64,000 nucleotides of DNA from Rhodospirillaceae bacterium (GCA_016722635.1 JADKIX010000010.1:124001-188000), one strand, 5' to 3'. Shown: positions 1-9,392, numbered from the stretch's first letter. A program made the numbers and translations. The notes: generated by a model not told the origin, from the letters alone.

Positions 1-219
1 ATTACGGATTTAAACCGTAAATACAGTTTGGAAGAATTGGCCCATGGGGATGTTATGTTTGCGGCCACTGGGGTCACGGATGGCAGCATGCTGCATGGGG
101 TGCGGCGGAATCGGCAAAGCGGCCGGACGCATTCGGTGGTCATGCGTTCAAAAACAGGTACGGTGCGCTTTATTCAAGCTCACCATGATTTCAGCCGGAA
201 GCAACCATTGTCTTCCTAG
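1..219 (+). CDS. glpX: Class II fructose-1,6-bisphosphatase, C-terminal fragment
   Basis: The reading frame is open from the first base and ends at TAG 217-219, giving the last 72 residues of a GlpX-type fructose-1,6-bisphosphatase, the gluconeogenic enzyme that dephosphorylates fructose-1,6-bisphosphate in the cytoplasm. The family signatures 'GDVMFAATGVTDGSM' and 'THSVVMRSKTGTVR' are both present and normally lie near the C-terminus. The 5' part lies outside the window. recJ starts 10 bases downstream on the same strand, so the two are probably co-transcribed. The internal TTG at 28 is not a start but part of the truncated frame. Confidence 0.93.
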   Translation: MTDLNRKYSLEELAHGDVMFAATGVTDGSMLHGVRRNRQSGRTHSVVMRSKTGTVRFIQAHHDFSRKQPLSS

Positions 220-229
220 GATTTAAGTT

Positions 230-2029
230 ATGCAGGATGGGTTGGCTTTTCTGGGCGTCCAACAATCAGTAACCGGAAAAAAATGGCAACAACGATCAGG
301 TTCTGAGCGTTTAGGGTTAGCTATAGCCCAACGCTTACAATTGCCTGAAATTGTTGGGGTATTACTGGCAGGCCGCGGTATTGCTATTGATGATGCTCTT
401 GGTTTTTTAACCCCTACCTTGCGTGAATTGCTGCCTGATCCTTTAGTCATACCTGGAATGGATGCCGGAATCGCGCGGGTTTTAAGCGCCTTGTTCAAGC
501 AGGAAAAAATCGCCATATTTGGTGATTATGATGTGGATGGCGCTACATCCGCGAGCCTGCTCAAAAGGTTTTTTGATGCCCTGGATGTTCCTGTCCGCCT
601 ATATATCCCCGACCGTATGTTGGAAGGCTATGGCCCGAATTTTAAAGCCATGCAACAACTGCATCAGGAAGGAATTAGGCTGGTTATCACGGTTGATTGT
701 GGCACCTCATCGGTTGAGGTGATCGCTCAAGCTTTAGAAATCGGATTGGCAACGGTAGTGATCGATCACCATGTGGCAGATGCCAATCTTCCCCAAGCCG
801 CAGCTATTATCAACCCTAACCGGTTGGATACCCCTGCTGATATTCGTCAATCTTACGGCCAATTGGCCGCCGTTGGCATGGCTTTTTTATTTTTGGTTGG
901 TCTTAACCGGGCGTTGCGGCAAAAGAACTTTTATCAAGGTAAGCGCAGCGAGCCTGATTTACGGCAATGGTTAGATATTGTGGCTTTAGGGACCATCTGT
1001 GATGTGGTGCCCTTAACCGGGCTTAACCGGGCTTTTGTCAGCCAAGGTTTGAAAATTATGGCGCAGCAGGGTAACCCCGGATTAAAAGCGTTGATGACGG
1101 TCACGGCTTTAGACCAAGCGCCCAGCGCCTATCATGCGGGCTATGTTCTGGGCCCGCGCATTAATGCAGGGGGGCGGATCGGCACGGCGGATTTGGGGGT
1201 GCGGTTATTGTCCACGAACGACTTCCTAGAAGCCCAGGGGATTGCCGAGCAATTGCACCGCCTGAACCAAGAACGCCAGGAGTTGGAGCAAAAAGCTTTT
1301 GAAGAAGCCCTATGGATGGCGAAAAGCCAGCAATTCTCGCAGCCGACCGATATTTTGCTGGTGTCCTCACCATTGTGGCATCAGGGGATTATTGGCATTA
1401 TCGCCGGACGACTCAAGGAACATTTTCATCGACCGGTTTTTGTGGTCAACCTCCAAGACCAGCTTGCCAAGGGATCGGGAAGGTCTGTCCAGGGGCTTGA
1501 TTTAGGGACTGCCGTTATTGCGGCCCGGCAAGCAGGTTTGGTGCAGGCAGGTGGGGGACATCCCATGGCCGCTGGCTTTACTGCCGATGCCTCAGGTCTT
1601 GATACATTAAAAGTTTTTTTAAACCAGCATTTACGGCAGCAAGCACGCCAGGTTTCCTATATACCGGCCATGGAGATTGACGGGTTATTAACTGCCCAAG
1701 CGTTAACGCCTGCTTTATATCAACAAATCAGCCAAATCGGTCCCTTTGGCAATGGCAATCCAGAACCGCGTTTCGCCATCGCCGATGTGCGGTTTTTGAA
1801 AACAGAAATTGTGGCAGAGAAACATGTGCGTTGTCTGGCAATCGGCCAGGACCGCAAAAGTTTTAAGGCAATGGCTTTTAGGGCGGCTTCCTTACCCTTA
1901 GGGCAATTATTGTTGAAACCCCACACCCTTTTCCACCTGGCCGGTACCCTGCGCCTGAATTTATGGAATGACCGTGAAGATATCCAGTTCATTATTGAGG
2001 ATGCGGTTGTTTCTGACCGTCAAGGCTAG
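230..2029 (+). CDS. recJ: Single-stranded-DNA-specific 5'-3' exonuclease RecJ
   Basis: RecJ degrades single-stranded DNA 5' to 3' in recombinational and mismatch repair. The 599-residue length is normal for the family. The DHH phosphoesterase core is visible: DYDVDG at residue 99 (motif I), VTVDCG near 154, and the DHH triplet at D179-H180-H181. The DHHA1 nucleic-acid-binding part carries GGGHPMAAGF from G441. The C-terminal OB-like part includes 'IGPFGNGNPEPRF'. The start is the ATG at 230, ten bases after the glpX stop. The gene converges on the copper chaperone gene, with 7 bases between the stops. Confidence 0.96.
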   Translation: MQDGLAFLGVQQSVTGKKWQQRSGSERLGLAIAQRLQLPEIVGVLLAGRGIAIDDALGFLTPTLRELLPDPLVIPGMDAGIARVLSALFKQEKIAIFGDYDVDGATSASLLKRFFDALDVPVRLYIPDRMLEGYGPNFKAMQQLHQEGIRLVITVDCGTSSVEVIAQALEIGLATVVIDHHVADANLPQAAAIINPNRLDTPADIRQSYGQLAAVGMAFLFLVGLNRALRQKNFYQGKRSEPDLRQWLDIVALGTICDVVPLTGLNRAFVSQGLKIMAQQGNPGLKALMTVTALDQAPSAYHAGYVLGPRINAGGRIGTADLGVRLLSTNDFLEAQGIAEQLHRLNQERQELEQKAFEEALWMAKSQQFSQPTDILLVSSPLWHQGIIGIIAGRLKEHFHRPVFVVNLQDQLAKGSGRSVQGLDLGTAVIAARQAGLVQAGGGHPMAAGFTADASGLDTLKVFLNQHLRQQARQVSYIPAMEIDGLLTAQALTPALYQQISQIGPFGNGNPEPRFAIADVRFLKTEIVAEKHVRCLAIGQDRKSFKAMAFRAASLPLGQLLLKPHTLFHLAGTLRLNLWNDREDIQFIIEDAVVSDRQG

Positions 2030-2036
2030 GCAACAG

Positions 2037-2501
2037 CTACCGAACCGTCACTTGCACCGCATAACAGCCGGATTTGGCAAAATTCAGCTCAATTTGAAAC
2101 TGGGATTTGGGCGCTAAAATTTGGGACAAATCCATTAACATAATATGAGAATCATTCGGCATAAAAACCACCTGCTGCTTGGCGGGAATGACCACTGTTT
2201 CGCGCGGGCGCATCATCAGAACCATCCCGTCTGTCATTGTTGCGTGAATAGCCGCTTTCTTGGCGATATTGGTTTCAACCTTGATTAATTGATCAGGCTG
2301 CGATGATTGATTGGTTAAAGTTAAATAGATGGCGGCAGGCATTTGTTGATTGGTTACAGGCCTTGCCCAAGCGTTGGAAACCACAATTGTGTGATCATTT
2401 TTGCATTCTGCGGCCATTGCCATGGCTGTCATGCTGGTCAATAAACTGATCAGGATGAACAATAATTTAAGGAGCGTCCAAGGGTTGGTAAAGACAGGCA
2501 T
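2037..2501 (-). CDS. Periplasmic copper chaperone PCu(A)C
   Basis: This 154-residue exported protein belongs to the PCu(A)C family (DUF461), which carries Cu(I) in the periplasm and helps fill the CuA site of cytochrome oxidase subunit II. Residues 12-31 form a hydrophobic signal segment ending 'AMAMAAE'. The expected copper ligands fit H86, M97, H119 and M121, within 'IHATMTDG...LMMRP' and 'SHIMLMDL'. It lies 56 bases downstream of the SCO1 gene on the same strand, an arrangement that is common because the two proteins act in sequence. The cox operon sits 10 kb away. Confidence 0.9.
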   Translation of the reverse strand: MPVFTNPWTLLKLLFILISLLTSMTAMAMAAECKNDHTIVVSNAWARPVTNQQMPAAIYLTLTNQSSQPDQLIKVETNIAKKAAIHATMTDGMVLMMRPRETVVIPAKQQVVFMPNDSHIMLMDLSQILAPKSQFQIELNFAKSGCYAVQVTVR

Positions 2502-2557
2502 AGGTAGAAATCCTTTTTTCTCTTTTTGCAGATCTTTTTAAGTGGTTGGCTAATTTT

Positions 2558-3175
2558 TTAATTCAACATTTTTTGCAGGGTGGTAAGAATATCTTCCGCC
2601 GGATCATTCCAACGGAAAATACGATCAAAAACCCCTTGCGGATTAACCAGGTAAAAATAACCGGAATGATCAATGCCGTATCCGTCGGGCAAATCCATCT
2701 GTTCCACGCGGCTATAATAGACCCGGAAGGCGGCCGCCGTTCTTTGAATATCATTACTGCTGCCGCTTAATCCCAAAAGGGTGGGATAAAAAGTGCTGGC
2801 ATATTCGCTAGCGATGGCCGCTGTATCCCGCTCAGGATCAAGGGTAATAAAAATCCCTTGAAGCTTATGGGCTTTTTGCCCCAACCCCTCTAAAATCAGG
2901 GCCATTTTATCAAGAGCAGTCGGGCAAATATCAGGGCAATGGGTGAAGCCAAAAAATATCAACTGCCATTTTCCGGGAAAATCTTGGTTCGTTACTGTTT
3001 TTCCCTGGGCATTGGTTAATTGAAATTCTGTACGGATTAAGCTTGGGGCAGAAGAGGGAGGCGATTTAGAAGAGGGGGATTGCAGATAACCCAAAATTAT
3101 GCCAACGCCTAAAAAAACCAGCGAGCATAAAAGGGCAATCGTAAAATACTGGAAGGTTTTTGATAATTGGGCCAT
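2558..3175 (-). CDS. SCO1/SenC family copper chaperone
   Basis: A membrane-anchored thioredoxin-fold protein that delivers copper to, and reduces, the CuA centre of CoxB. I chose the ATG at 3175 (205 residues), which has a GGA 6 bases upstream; the frame stays open to a TTG at 3205. After one transmembrane segment (about residues 9-32) comes a Pro/Ser-rich linker, then the copper motif CPDICP (C80 and C84) within 'FFGFTHCPDICPTALDK'. The conserved ligand His is in 'DHSGYFYLVNPQG'. It forms a probable operon with the PCu(A)C gene downstream. Confidence 0.92.
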   Translation of the reverse strand: MAQLSKTFQYFTIALLCSLVFLGVGIILGYLQSPSSKSPPSSAPSLIRTEFQLTNAQGKTVTNQDFPGKWQLIFFGFTHCPDICPTALDKMALILEGLGQKAHKLQGIFITLDPERDTAAIASEYASTFYPTLLGLSGSSNDIQRTAAAFRVYYSRVEQMDLPDGYGIDHSGYFYLVNPQGVFDRIFRWNDPAEDILTTLQKMLN

Positions 3176-3362
3176 CAGACATCCATAGGAATTGAACAGG
3201 TACAATCTAGCATCAAGTCGATAAAGGAATAAAGCACTATAGTGTCACATTCCCCTTATCCGGCCACTGATTAGAGTGCTAAGTAATCCTTACTGATTAT
3301 AACCATTGTTTATGTCCATAAGAAAAAAACGTGGAAAATCAGCAAGCCAGTGGAAGAATCTG

Positions 3363-3391
3363 TTGATTTTCAAATGGTAACAGGATAGATG
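3363..3391 (+). promoter_or_regulatory. Candidate sigma-70-type promoter of tRNA-Glu
   Basis: TTGATT (3363-3368) and TAGATG (3386-3391) are separated by exactly 17 bases and end 16 bases before the mature 5' end of tRNA-Glu. Spacing and position fit a housekeeping promoter. The -10 match is weak, so this is an inference. Confidence 0.35.
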
Positions 3392-3407
3392 TAAAAACCA
3401 GGTCGCT

Positions 3408-3483
3408 GTCCCCATCGTCTAGAGGCCTAGGACACCACCCTTTCACGGTGGTGACACGGGTTCGAATCCCGTTGGGGACGCCA
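3408..3483 (+). tRNA. tRNA-Glu(TTC)
   Basis: A 76-base cloverleaf with the CCA end encoded. The acceptor stem GTCCCCA pairs with TGGGGAC, followed by discriminator G and CCA. The anticodon stem CCACC/GGTGG closes the loop CTTTCAC, giving anticodon TTC (Glu). The T arm contains GGGTTCGAATCCC. It stands alone between the SCO1 gene and a small secreted-protein gene. Confidence 0.97.
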
Positions 3484-3654
3484 TGTTTTCTCTCTGCTCA
3501 TAAACTTCCATTTTTGAACTTTACCGGTCCTTTTTTTAAAAGACATTTTTAATGGAAATTTAAGCAAACATCCGCAGATTCCATATTTCTATTTTCCCCT
3601 ACGTATTGTTCATGGTAAAGCCAATTAGCATTTTACCGAAAATAGGAATTTCAT

Positions 3655-4068
3655 ATGCTAGGAAAAAAATTACTCTATTTAGCTTTACTAGGGGTTGGGT
3701 TGTGCTCAGCAGAGCTTTATGCTCAAAATCCTAGGGTGCAAATGCTTACCGTTTCTTGGCCCAATGGATGTCAGCCAGAATATTGCCAAATGAAGCAAAG
3801 CCATGATTCTAGTCAATTATGGTGGGTTTGTAGTAATACGTCCCTAGATACAAACGAAACGGTATCGGGATTTGTTTCTTTGAAAACCGGACAATTAAAA
3901 CCAGTCGGATTTTTACTGTCTAGGGATCAATTGAAAAAATTGCTTAATTTACCTCCGCAGGCCTATTTTAGGGTTGAAGCGGTAACGGCACCCCCAAAAA
4001 GAACTTCAACCTCTTTCTTCAAGAATGTGTCTTCAGGTTTCATCACGGCTCCGTTGCAAACCAATTGA
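3655..4068 (+). CDS. Unrecognised small secreted protein with three mature cysteines
   Basis: I do not recognise this 137-residue protein. It starts with a clear signal peptide (KK, then a hydrophobic core, likely cleaved after A23 in 'ELYAQN'). The mature part has three cysteines (C39, C44 and C59), with spacing CxxxxC and a WWVC motif, and a Ser/Thr/Pro-rich tail. An AGGA lies 7 bases before the ATG, which supports a translated gene. Cysteine at 17 lies inside the signal peptide and lacks a lipobox, so it is probably not a lipoprotein. Its neighbours are tRNA-Glu and rsmE, which give no functional hint. Confidence 0.72.
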   Translation: MLGKKLLYLALLGVGLCSAELYAQNPRVQMLTVSWPNGCQPEYCQMKQSHDSSQLWWVCSNTSLDTNETVSGFVSLKTGQLKPVGFLLSRDQLKKLLNLPPQAYFRVEAVTAPPKRTSTSFFKNVSSGFITAPLQTN

Positions 4069-4220
4069 AAATCTTAAAACGTTGGTCTAATATCCCCTAA
4101 TCTATACCAGCCCCTAGAAATATATCCATCTTTTCCAGTTGAATTTTAGCTTTGATCGCCCCACCTCAGAAGTAGCGTAACCCGGCCTTTATAATAAATG
4201 ATCGGAAAAGAGGGTCATGA

Positions 4221-5000
4221 ATGAATAGATTTTTTACACTGCGTTTGTTTGTTGACCATTCTTTAGAGGCAGATGGATTGGTTGAGGTTAGTGAAGACCA
4301 AGCACACTATTTAACCCAAGTCATGCGAATAAAACCGTTGGAAGAAATCGCTCTTTTTAACGGCCGTGAGGGGGAATGGATTGCCCGTACAGAATCCATT
4401 AACCGCCGCCAGGTTCAATTACGTATCCTTAGGCTTAACCGCCTTCAACCGGCGGCTGTGGAATTGCATTTATTTTTTGCTTTATTAAAGAAAGACCCAA
4501 CCGACTGGTTGATTGCCAAAGCAACCGAGTTGGGGGTTTCCCATTTTCACCCCATGATCACCCAATATACCATGGCGGAACGGGCAAAAATAGAGCGCTG
4601 GCAGCGTATTGCGGTGGAAGCCGCCGAGCAAAGCCAGCGTTTAAACATACCCCAAATGGACGAACCCGTTCCCTTAGCAACCGTTTTCCAAACATGGTCA
4701 CCCGATTGTCCCGTTTTTCTGTGTGCGGAAAAAGGCCAAGCCCAATCTTTCAGATCCCTATTCGAAACTTCCGGCCATAAGTTTGCCCCGAAAGGGGCGG
4801 TCATGATTGGCCCAGAGGGGGGTTTTCATCAAAAAGAGCTTGATTTTATTGCCAGTCATCCTTTTGTTTGGGCGGTTGGGTTGGGCCCCAGATTGCTCCG
4901 TGCTGAAACTGCTGCCATGGCGGCCCTGGTCAGCTGGCAATTATGTTTCGGCGATACTCTCGAGCGTCCGGCTGCCATGCTTTCTCACCCAATCAATTAA
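4221..5000 (+). CDS. rsmE: 16S rRNA (uracil1498-N3)-methyltransferase RsmE
   Basis: A SPOUT-class methyltransferase that methylates N3 of U1498 in 16S rRNA. The 259-residue length is typical. The N-terminal PUA-like part is followed by the SPOUT knot, with the SAM-binding signatures 'MIGPEGGFHQKE' and 'VGLGPRLLRAETA' near the C-terminus; the family motif is GPEGG...LGxRILRxETA. The gshA start follows 11 bases after the stop, so rsmE-gshA is probably one transcript, an order also found in other alphaproteobacteria. Confidence 0.95.
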   Translation: MNRFFTLRLFVDHSLEADGLVEVSEDQAHYLTQVMRIKPLEEIALFNGREGEWIARTESINRRQVQLRILRLNRLQPAAVELHLFFALLKKDPTDWLIAKATELGVSHFHPMITQYTMAERAKIERWQRIAVEAAEQSQRLNIPQMDEPVPLATVFQTWSPDCPVFLCAEKGQAQSFRSLFETSGHKFAPKGAVMIGPEGGFHQKELDFIASHPFVWAVGLGPRLLRAETAAMAALVSWQLCFGDTLERPAAMLSHPIN

Positions 5001-5011
5001 GGAACATTTAT

Positions 5012-6376
5012 ATGTCCGCAATTCCTGATGTTCAGAATGAAATCATCACCTCGAAAAAGCAGCTGGTCGATTATTTGGCATCTGGGTGCAAACCCAAAAA
5101 AGACTGGCGCGTTGGCACGGAACATGAAAAGTTTTTGTTTCATCGTTCAACCTACAAATCCTTAAATTATGAGGAAAAAGGCGGCATCCGGGATATTTTG
5201 CTGGCGTTGACAAAATTTGGTTGGAAGGTCAGTGAAGAGATGGGACAGCCGATTGCTTTACATCGCGGTAAAGCGGCCATAACCTTGGAACCAGGCGGGC
5301 AATTTGAACTTTCAGGCGCCCCTTTGGAAAACCTTCATCAGACCCAGGAAGAATTTGCTGAGCATTTTGCTGAGTTAAAGAAAATTCAGGATGTTTACAA
5401 TTTTGGCATTTTACCCTTGGGATTTCAGCCGAAATGGTTAAGGGGGGATATCCCCTTAATGCCGAAGGCCCGGTATCAAATCATGCGCGAATATATGCCG
5501 AAAAAAGGATCTCTGGGTGTGGATATGATGCTTCGCACCTGTACAGTACAAGCAAATCTAGATTTTTCTTCCGAAGCGGATATGGTGAAAAAATTCCGGG
5601 TTTCCATGGCCCTGCAATCGCTGGTCACTGCTTTGTTTGCCAATTCACCATTCACGGATGGCAAGCCTAATGGCTTTGAAAGCTATCGCAGCCATATTTG
5701 GAACAATACGGACCCTGACCGTTCAGGCATTCTAAGCTTCGCCTTTGATGCGGACATGTCTTTTGAAAAATATGTGGATTATATTTTAACAGTTCCCATG
5801 TATTTTGTGTACCGGGAAGGGCGTTATATCAATGCGGCTGGCCAGTCTTTCAAAGATCTCATGAAAGGCAATCTACCGGCCTTGCCTGGAGAACAGGCAA
5901 CGCTTGGCGATTGGATCAACCATTTGGGGGTGGCTTTTCCTGAAGTGCGGTTAAAAAAATATCTGGAAATGAGAGGTGCGGATGGGGTTCAGGTAAATGC
6001 TTTGCCCGCCCTGCCCGCTTTGTGGGTAGGATTGCTTTATGATGAACAGGTTTTGAATGAAGCGGAAAGCTGGATTAAGAAATGGAAACTACCGGATATC
6101 CAACAATTGCGTTTGGATGTGCCAAAATTAGGATTGAAAGCGCTGCTTGGAAAACAGCCCGTTTTAGAGTTATGTAAATCAATGCTACAGTTAAGTTTAG
6201 AAGGATTGCATAGGCGAGGCATCAAGAATAAGCAGGGACATGATGAAACCGTTTATTTGGATTTTTTACAAGAAGTCATAAAGTCTGGAAAAAACCCGGC
6301 ACAAATGATGTTGGAGCAATACCATCAAGGTAAATTACCTGATATGGATTATATCTTTCAACATTACGGGATATGA
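5012..6376 (+). CDS. gshA: Glutamate-cysteine ligase, plant/alphaproteobacterial type
   Basis: Catalyses the ATP-dependent first step of glutathione synthesis, joining glutamate and cysteine. I chose ATG 5012 (454 residues) because AAGGAAC sits just upstream and the family N-terminus matches 'MSAIPDVQNEIITSKKQLVDY'; the longer open frame overlaps rsmE. Visible signatures are 'VGTEHEKFLF', 'TLEPGGQFELSGAPL', 'MMLRTCTVQANLDF' and 'LFANSPFTDGKPNG', typical of the plant-type ligase found in alphaproteobacteria rather than the enterobacterial GshA. It converges with priA, 3 bases from its stop. Confidence 0.93.
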   Translation: MSAIPDVQNEIITSKKQLVDYLASGCKPKKDWRVGTEHEKFLFHRSTYKSLNYEEKGGIRDILLALTKFGWKVSEEMGQPIALHRGKAAITLEPGGQFELSGAPLENLHQTQEEFAEHFAELKKIQDVYNFGILPLGFQPKWLRGDIPLMPKARYQIMREYMPKKGSLGVDMMLRTCTVQANLDFSSEADMVKKFRVSMALQSLVTALFANSPFTDGKPNGFESYRSHIWNNTDPDRSGILSFAFDADMSFEKYVDYILTVPMYFVYREGRYINAAGQSFKDLMKGNLPALPGEQATLGDWINHLGVAFPEVRLKKYLEMRGADGVQVNALPALPALWVGLLYDEQVLNEAESWIKKWKLPDIQQLRLDVPKLGLKALLGKQPVLELCKSMLQLSLEGLHRRGIKNKQGHDETVYLDFLQEVIKSGKNPAQMMLEQYHQGKLPDMDYIFQHYGI

Positions 6377-6379
6377 TCT

Positions 6380-8611
6380 TTACAAAAAATTATAAGGGTC
6401 AATATCGATTATAATTTTACCGGAGGCAGGTACCACCACATTTCTAAGCCAGTTTTGGATCAGCAATTGGGGTTTTAAATGACGGGTTGTTTTTAAGAGG
6501 AAACGTTGCCGGTAACGTCCTCTGATCATCGATAAAGGGGCTGGGGCAGGCCCCAAAATAGTAAACCCTTCACCACTCGGAATCTGGGCTTGCATGTCCG
6601 CACAAATTTGATGGAGTAAAGTTTCGCTTGGCGCTGAAACAATTAAAGCGGCTAATCTGCCGAAAGGGGGCATCCCAGCAATTTCACGGTTCTTCCACTC
6701 AATTTCTAAAAAACTTTCCTGATCATAAGTGGCAAGTGCTTGGATTAAGGGGTTCAGCGGTTGATAAGTCTGGATCATCACCTGGCCCGGATAATCGCCG
6801 CGCCCGGCTCTTCCCGATACTTGCTGCAGCATTTGCCAGGTTTTTTCCGCAGCCCGCAAATCCCCGCCTTGCAGCCCTGCATCCGCATCAATGATACCCA
6901 CCAAGGTTAAATGGGGAAAATGGTGGCCTTTAGCGATGACCTGCGTGCCGATGATAATATCCACTTCCTGCGCTTCCACCTGGCGGACAAACTTTTCAAT
7001 TTGCTGTTGATCACCCAAGGTATCACTGGTGCTGACAATCGTCCTGGCGGATGGGAACAAGGTTGCAACTTCTTCGGCCAATTTTTCAACCCCCGGCCCG
7101 CAAGTGGCCATGCTGCCATGTTCATGGCAATTTGGGCAGGTGTCGGTTATGGGCGTATGATATCCGCAATAATGGCATAAATTCATTTTTTTTTGCCGGT
7201 GTTGCACCAGCCAACTGCTACAATGCTCGCAGCGCCAGCGGAAACCGCAAGCCTTGCATAAAACTAGGGGTGCATAACCACGCCTATTTAAAAATAATAA
7301 TGTTTGTTGGCCTTTGGATAAAGTGACATCGATTTGATCGCATAGGGACTTTGCCAGCCAATGCTGCCTTGCGGGCGGTAACGCTATTAAATCGATGATT
7401 TGAATGCTGGGCATTTGGATTTGGCTGTGTCGGACGGTTAAACGGCATTCATGATAACGGCCGCGTTTGACATTGGCCAATGTTTCAAGCGAGGGCGTGG
7501 CTGAAGATAAAACCACCGGGCATCCAGCTATTTGGCCCCTGACCACGGCAATGTCACGCGCATGGTAAATAGAACCTTCTTCCTGTTTAAAAGAATTATC
7601 ATGTTCCTCATCAACCACAATCAAACCCAATTGTTGAAAAGGAAGAAAAAGGGCCGATCTGGCACCCACGATGACGGAGCATAAACCTTTGCTGATCCCA
7701 TACCAAATACGGCGTTTTTGCCCCAAGGGAATTTCTGAATGCCAAGCGGGCGGGGTATAACCAAATCTTTCGTGAAAGCGTTCCAGCCATTGAGTGCTAA
7801 GGGCAATTTCAGGCAAAAGGACTAAAGCTTGTTTGCCCAAACGGACACAATCCATAATCGCTTGAAAGTAAACTTCCGTTTTTCCAGAACCGGTTACCCC
7901 ATATAATAAAACTGGTTGGAATTTTTGGGCGGCCACTTGCGCTGATAAATAACGGGCGGCCTGTTTTTGTTGCTCGCTGAAATGATCGAGCATCGGGTGT
8001 AATATAACCGCAGGGATCGAAGGGGTGTTTAAAGTGACGTGCTGCAAAAAGCCCTGCTGGAACAATTGGGCAATTTTAGCCCTTGATAATCGGCTTTTAG
8101 ACATAAGCTCCGTAACAGTTGTAATTGTCTGTTGCTGCGTAAGTTCAGCAATTTTTTGCATATTATCGGAAAAAACGGAATCCTCGTGCATTTTCCCAGT
8201 CAACTGGATCTTGGTTGGCAGGGAAATTTTTTTCGCTTGCTGCCACAGCCCAATGACCATTTTCAACACATTCCCAGCTGGGATCATGTTATATTCGGCT
8301 ATCCAATCAATTAAAGATTTTATCTGCGGGGAAAGGGGGGGCAGCTCCAGGCAGGAAAAAATAGGTTTAATTGCCGATACAGGTGCTTTGATATTTTTGG
8401 CCCACACCATACCCGTTAATATTTTTTGACTCTTTCCCCAGGGCACTTGAACTAAACTACCTACAAACACCTTTTGATTCGGTTGGACACGGTAGGTATA
8501 GACCTGGCTTAAAGGCAACGGTAACAAGACATCCACCAAATCACCCGTTTCAACCGAAAGGATTTTGGTATCTAGGGTGGTTGGATTTTTAGAATTTGGC
8601 AAAATTCTCAT
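6380..8611 (-). CDS. priA: Primosomal protein N' (replication-restart helicase PriA)
   Basis: A 3'-5' DNA helicase that reloads the replisome at stalled forks. An N-terminal DNA-binding domain ('VLLPLPLSQVYTYRV') is followed by Walker A 'GVTGSGKTEVYF' and the DEEH box ('VVDEEHDNSF'). A zinc-binding insert has eight cysteines ('CKACGFRWRCEHC' and 'CHYCGYH...CPNC'), followed by the C-terminal helicase lobe ('GTQVIAKGHHFP'). The start is uncertain: ATG 8611 has AGG a few bases upstream (743 residues), ATG 8644 is possible, and the frame opens at TTG 8668. It is divergent from the transaldolase gene. Confidence 0.95.
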   Translation of the reverse strand: MRILPNSKNPTTLDTKILSVETGDLVDVLLPLPLSQVYTYRVQPNQKVFVGSLVQVPWGKSQKILTGMVWAKNIKAPVSAIKPIFSCLELPPLSPQIKSLIDWIAEYNMIPAGNVLKMVIGLWQQAKKISLPTKIQLTGKMHEDSVFSDNMQKIAELTQQQTITTVTELMSKSRLSRAKIAQLFQQGFLQHVTLNTPSIPAVILHPMLDHFSEQQKQAARYLSAQVAAQKFQPVLLYGVTGSGKTEVYFQAIMDCVRLGKQALVLLPEIALSTQWLERFHERFGYTPPAWHSEIPLGQKRRIWYGISKGLCSVIVGARSALFLPFQQLGLIVVDEEHDNSFKQEEGSIYHARDIAVVRGQIAGCPVVLSSATPSLETLANVKRGRYHECRLTVRHSQIQMPSIQIIDLIALPPARQHWLAKSLCDQIDVTLSKGQQTLLFLNRRGYAPLVLCKACGFRWRCEHCSSWLVQHRQKKMNLCHYCGYHTPITDTCPNCHEHGSMATCGPGVEKLAEEVATLFPSARTIVSTSDTLGDQQQIEKFVRQVEAQEVDIIIGTQVIAKGHHFPHLTLVGIIDADAGLQGGDLRAAEKTWQMLQQVSGRAGRGDYPGQVMIQTYQPLNPLIQALATYDQESFLEIEWKNREIAGMPPFGRLAALIVSAPSETLLHQICADMQAQIPSGEGFTILGPAPAPLSMIRGRYRQRFLLKTTRHLKPQLLIQNWLRNVVVPASGKIIIDIDPYNFL

Positions 8612-8735
8612 ACACCTAATGTTTAGGCCGTTTTCAGTAAACATATTATTTTCATTAGCATAGCGCAAACAGCTATTGCCCTCAAGTAACGAATAATGTA
8701 ACTATTTTTTTTATCAAAGAAAAAGGGAAGAGCTG

Positions 8736-9392
8736 ATGAAATTTTTTATTGATACAGCTGATACCAATGAAATTAAAGATCTTTTATCAACTGGGTTGAT
8801 TGATGGTGTGACCACTAATCCTACCTTGATTGCGAAAAGCGGGCGTAAGTTTCTCGAGGTGATTGCCGAGATCTGTGAGCTTTTGCCTGGCCCTGTCAGT
8901 GCTGAAGTAACGGCTACAGAATATAATGCCATGATTCGCGAAGGACAAAAACTGGCGGCTATTGCTGGGAATGTGGTGGTAAAAGTTCCTTTAACGGTGG
9001 ACGGTTTGAAAGCTTGCCACTTTTTATCCAACCAAGGAACTCCCGTCAATGTTACATTATGCTTCAGTGCGGCGCAGGCCTTGTTGGCGGCAAAGGCTGG
9101 CGCCACCTACATCTCTCCTTTTGTGGGCAGGCTAGATGACCAAGGCGTTGATGGCATGCAATTGATCCAAGAAATTATCCAAATTTACCATCATTACCCC
9201 CAACTGACCACCCAGGTTTTGGTGGCCTCAATCCGTAATCCTAAACATGTGGTTGAAGCTGCATTGATGGGGGCCGATGTTGGCACGCTTCCACCCAGTG
9301 TTTTGCGACAAATGTATTATCATCCTTTAACCGACAAAGGGTTGCAGGCCTTTCTTGCCGATTGGTCAAAAACTGGTCAATCAATCTTATAG
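8736..9392 (+). CDS. Transaldolase / fructose-6-phosphate aldolase-like
   Basis: A small TIM-barrel transaldolase of the TalC/FSA class (218 residues, the usual size for this subfamily). The Schiff-base lysine is K83 in 'NVVVKVPLT'. Other family marks are 'MKFFIDTADTNEI' at the start, 'GVTTNPTLIAKSG' and 'ATYISPFVGRLDD'. It should exchange dihydroxyacetone or glyceraldehyde units in the non-oxidative pentose phosphate pathway. Whether it is a true transaldolase or a fructose-6-phosphate aldolase cannot be settled from the sequence. GGGAAGAG precedes the ATG. It lies just upstream of DUF484-xerC. Confidence 0.9.
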   Translation: MKFFIDTADTNEIKDLLSTGLIDGVTTNPTLIAKSGRKFLEVIAEICELLPGPVSAEVTATEYNAMIREGQKLAAIAGNVVVKVPLTVDGLKACHFLSNQGTPVNVTLCFSAAQALLAAKAGATYISPFVGRLDDQGVDGMQLIQEIIQIYHHYPQLTTQVLVASIRNPKHVVEAALMGADVGTLPPSVLRQMYYHPLTDKGLQAFLADWSKTGQSIL

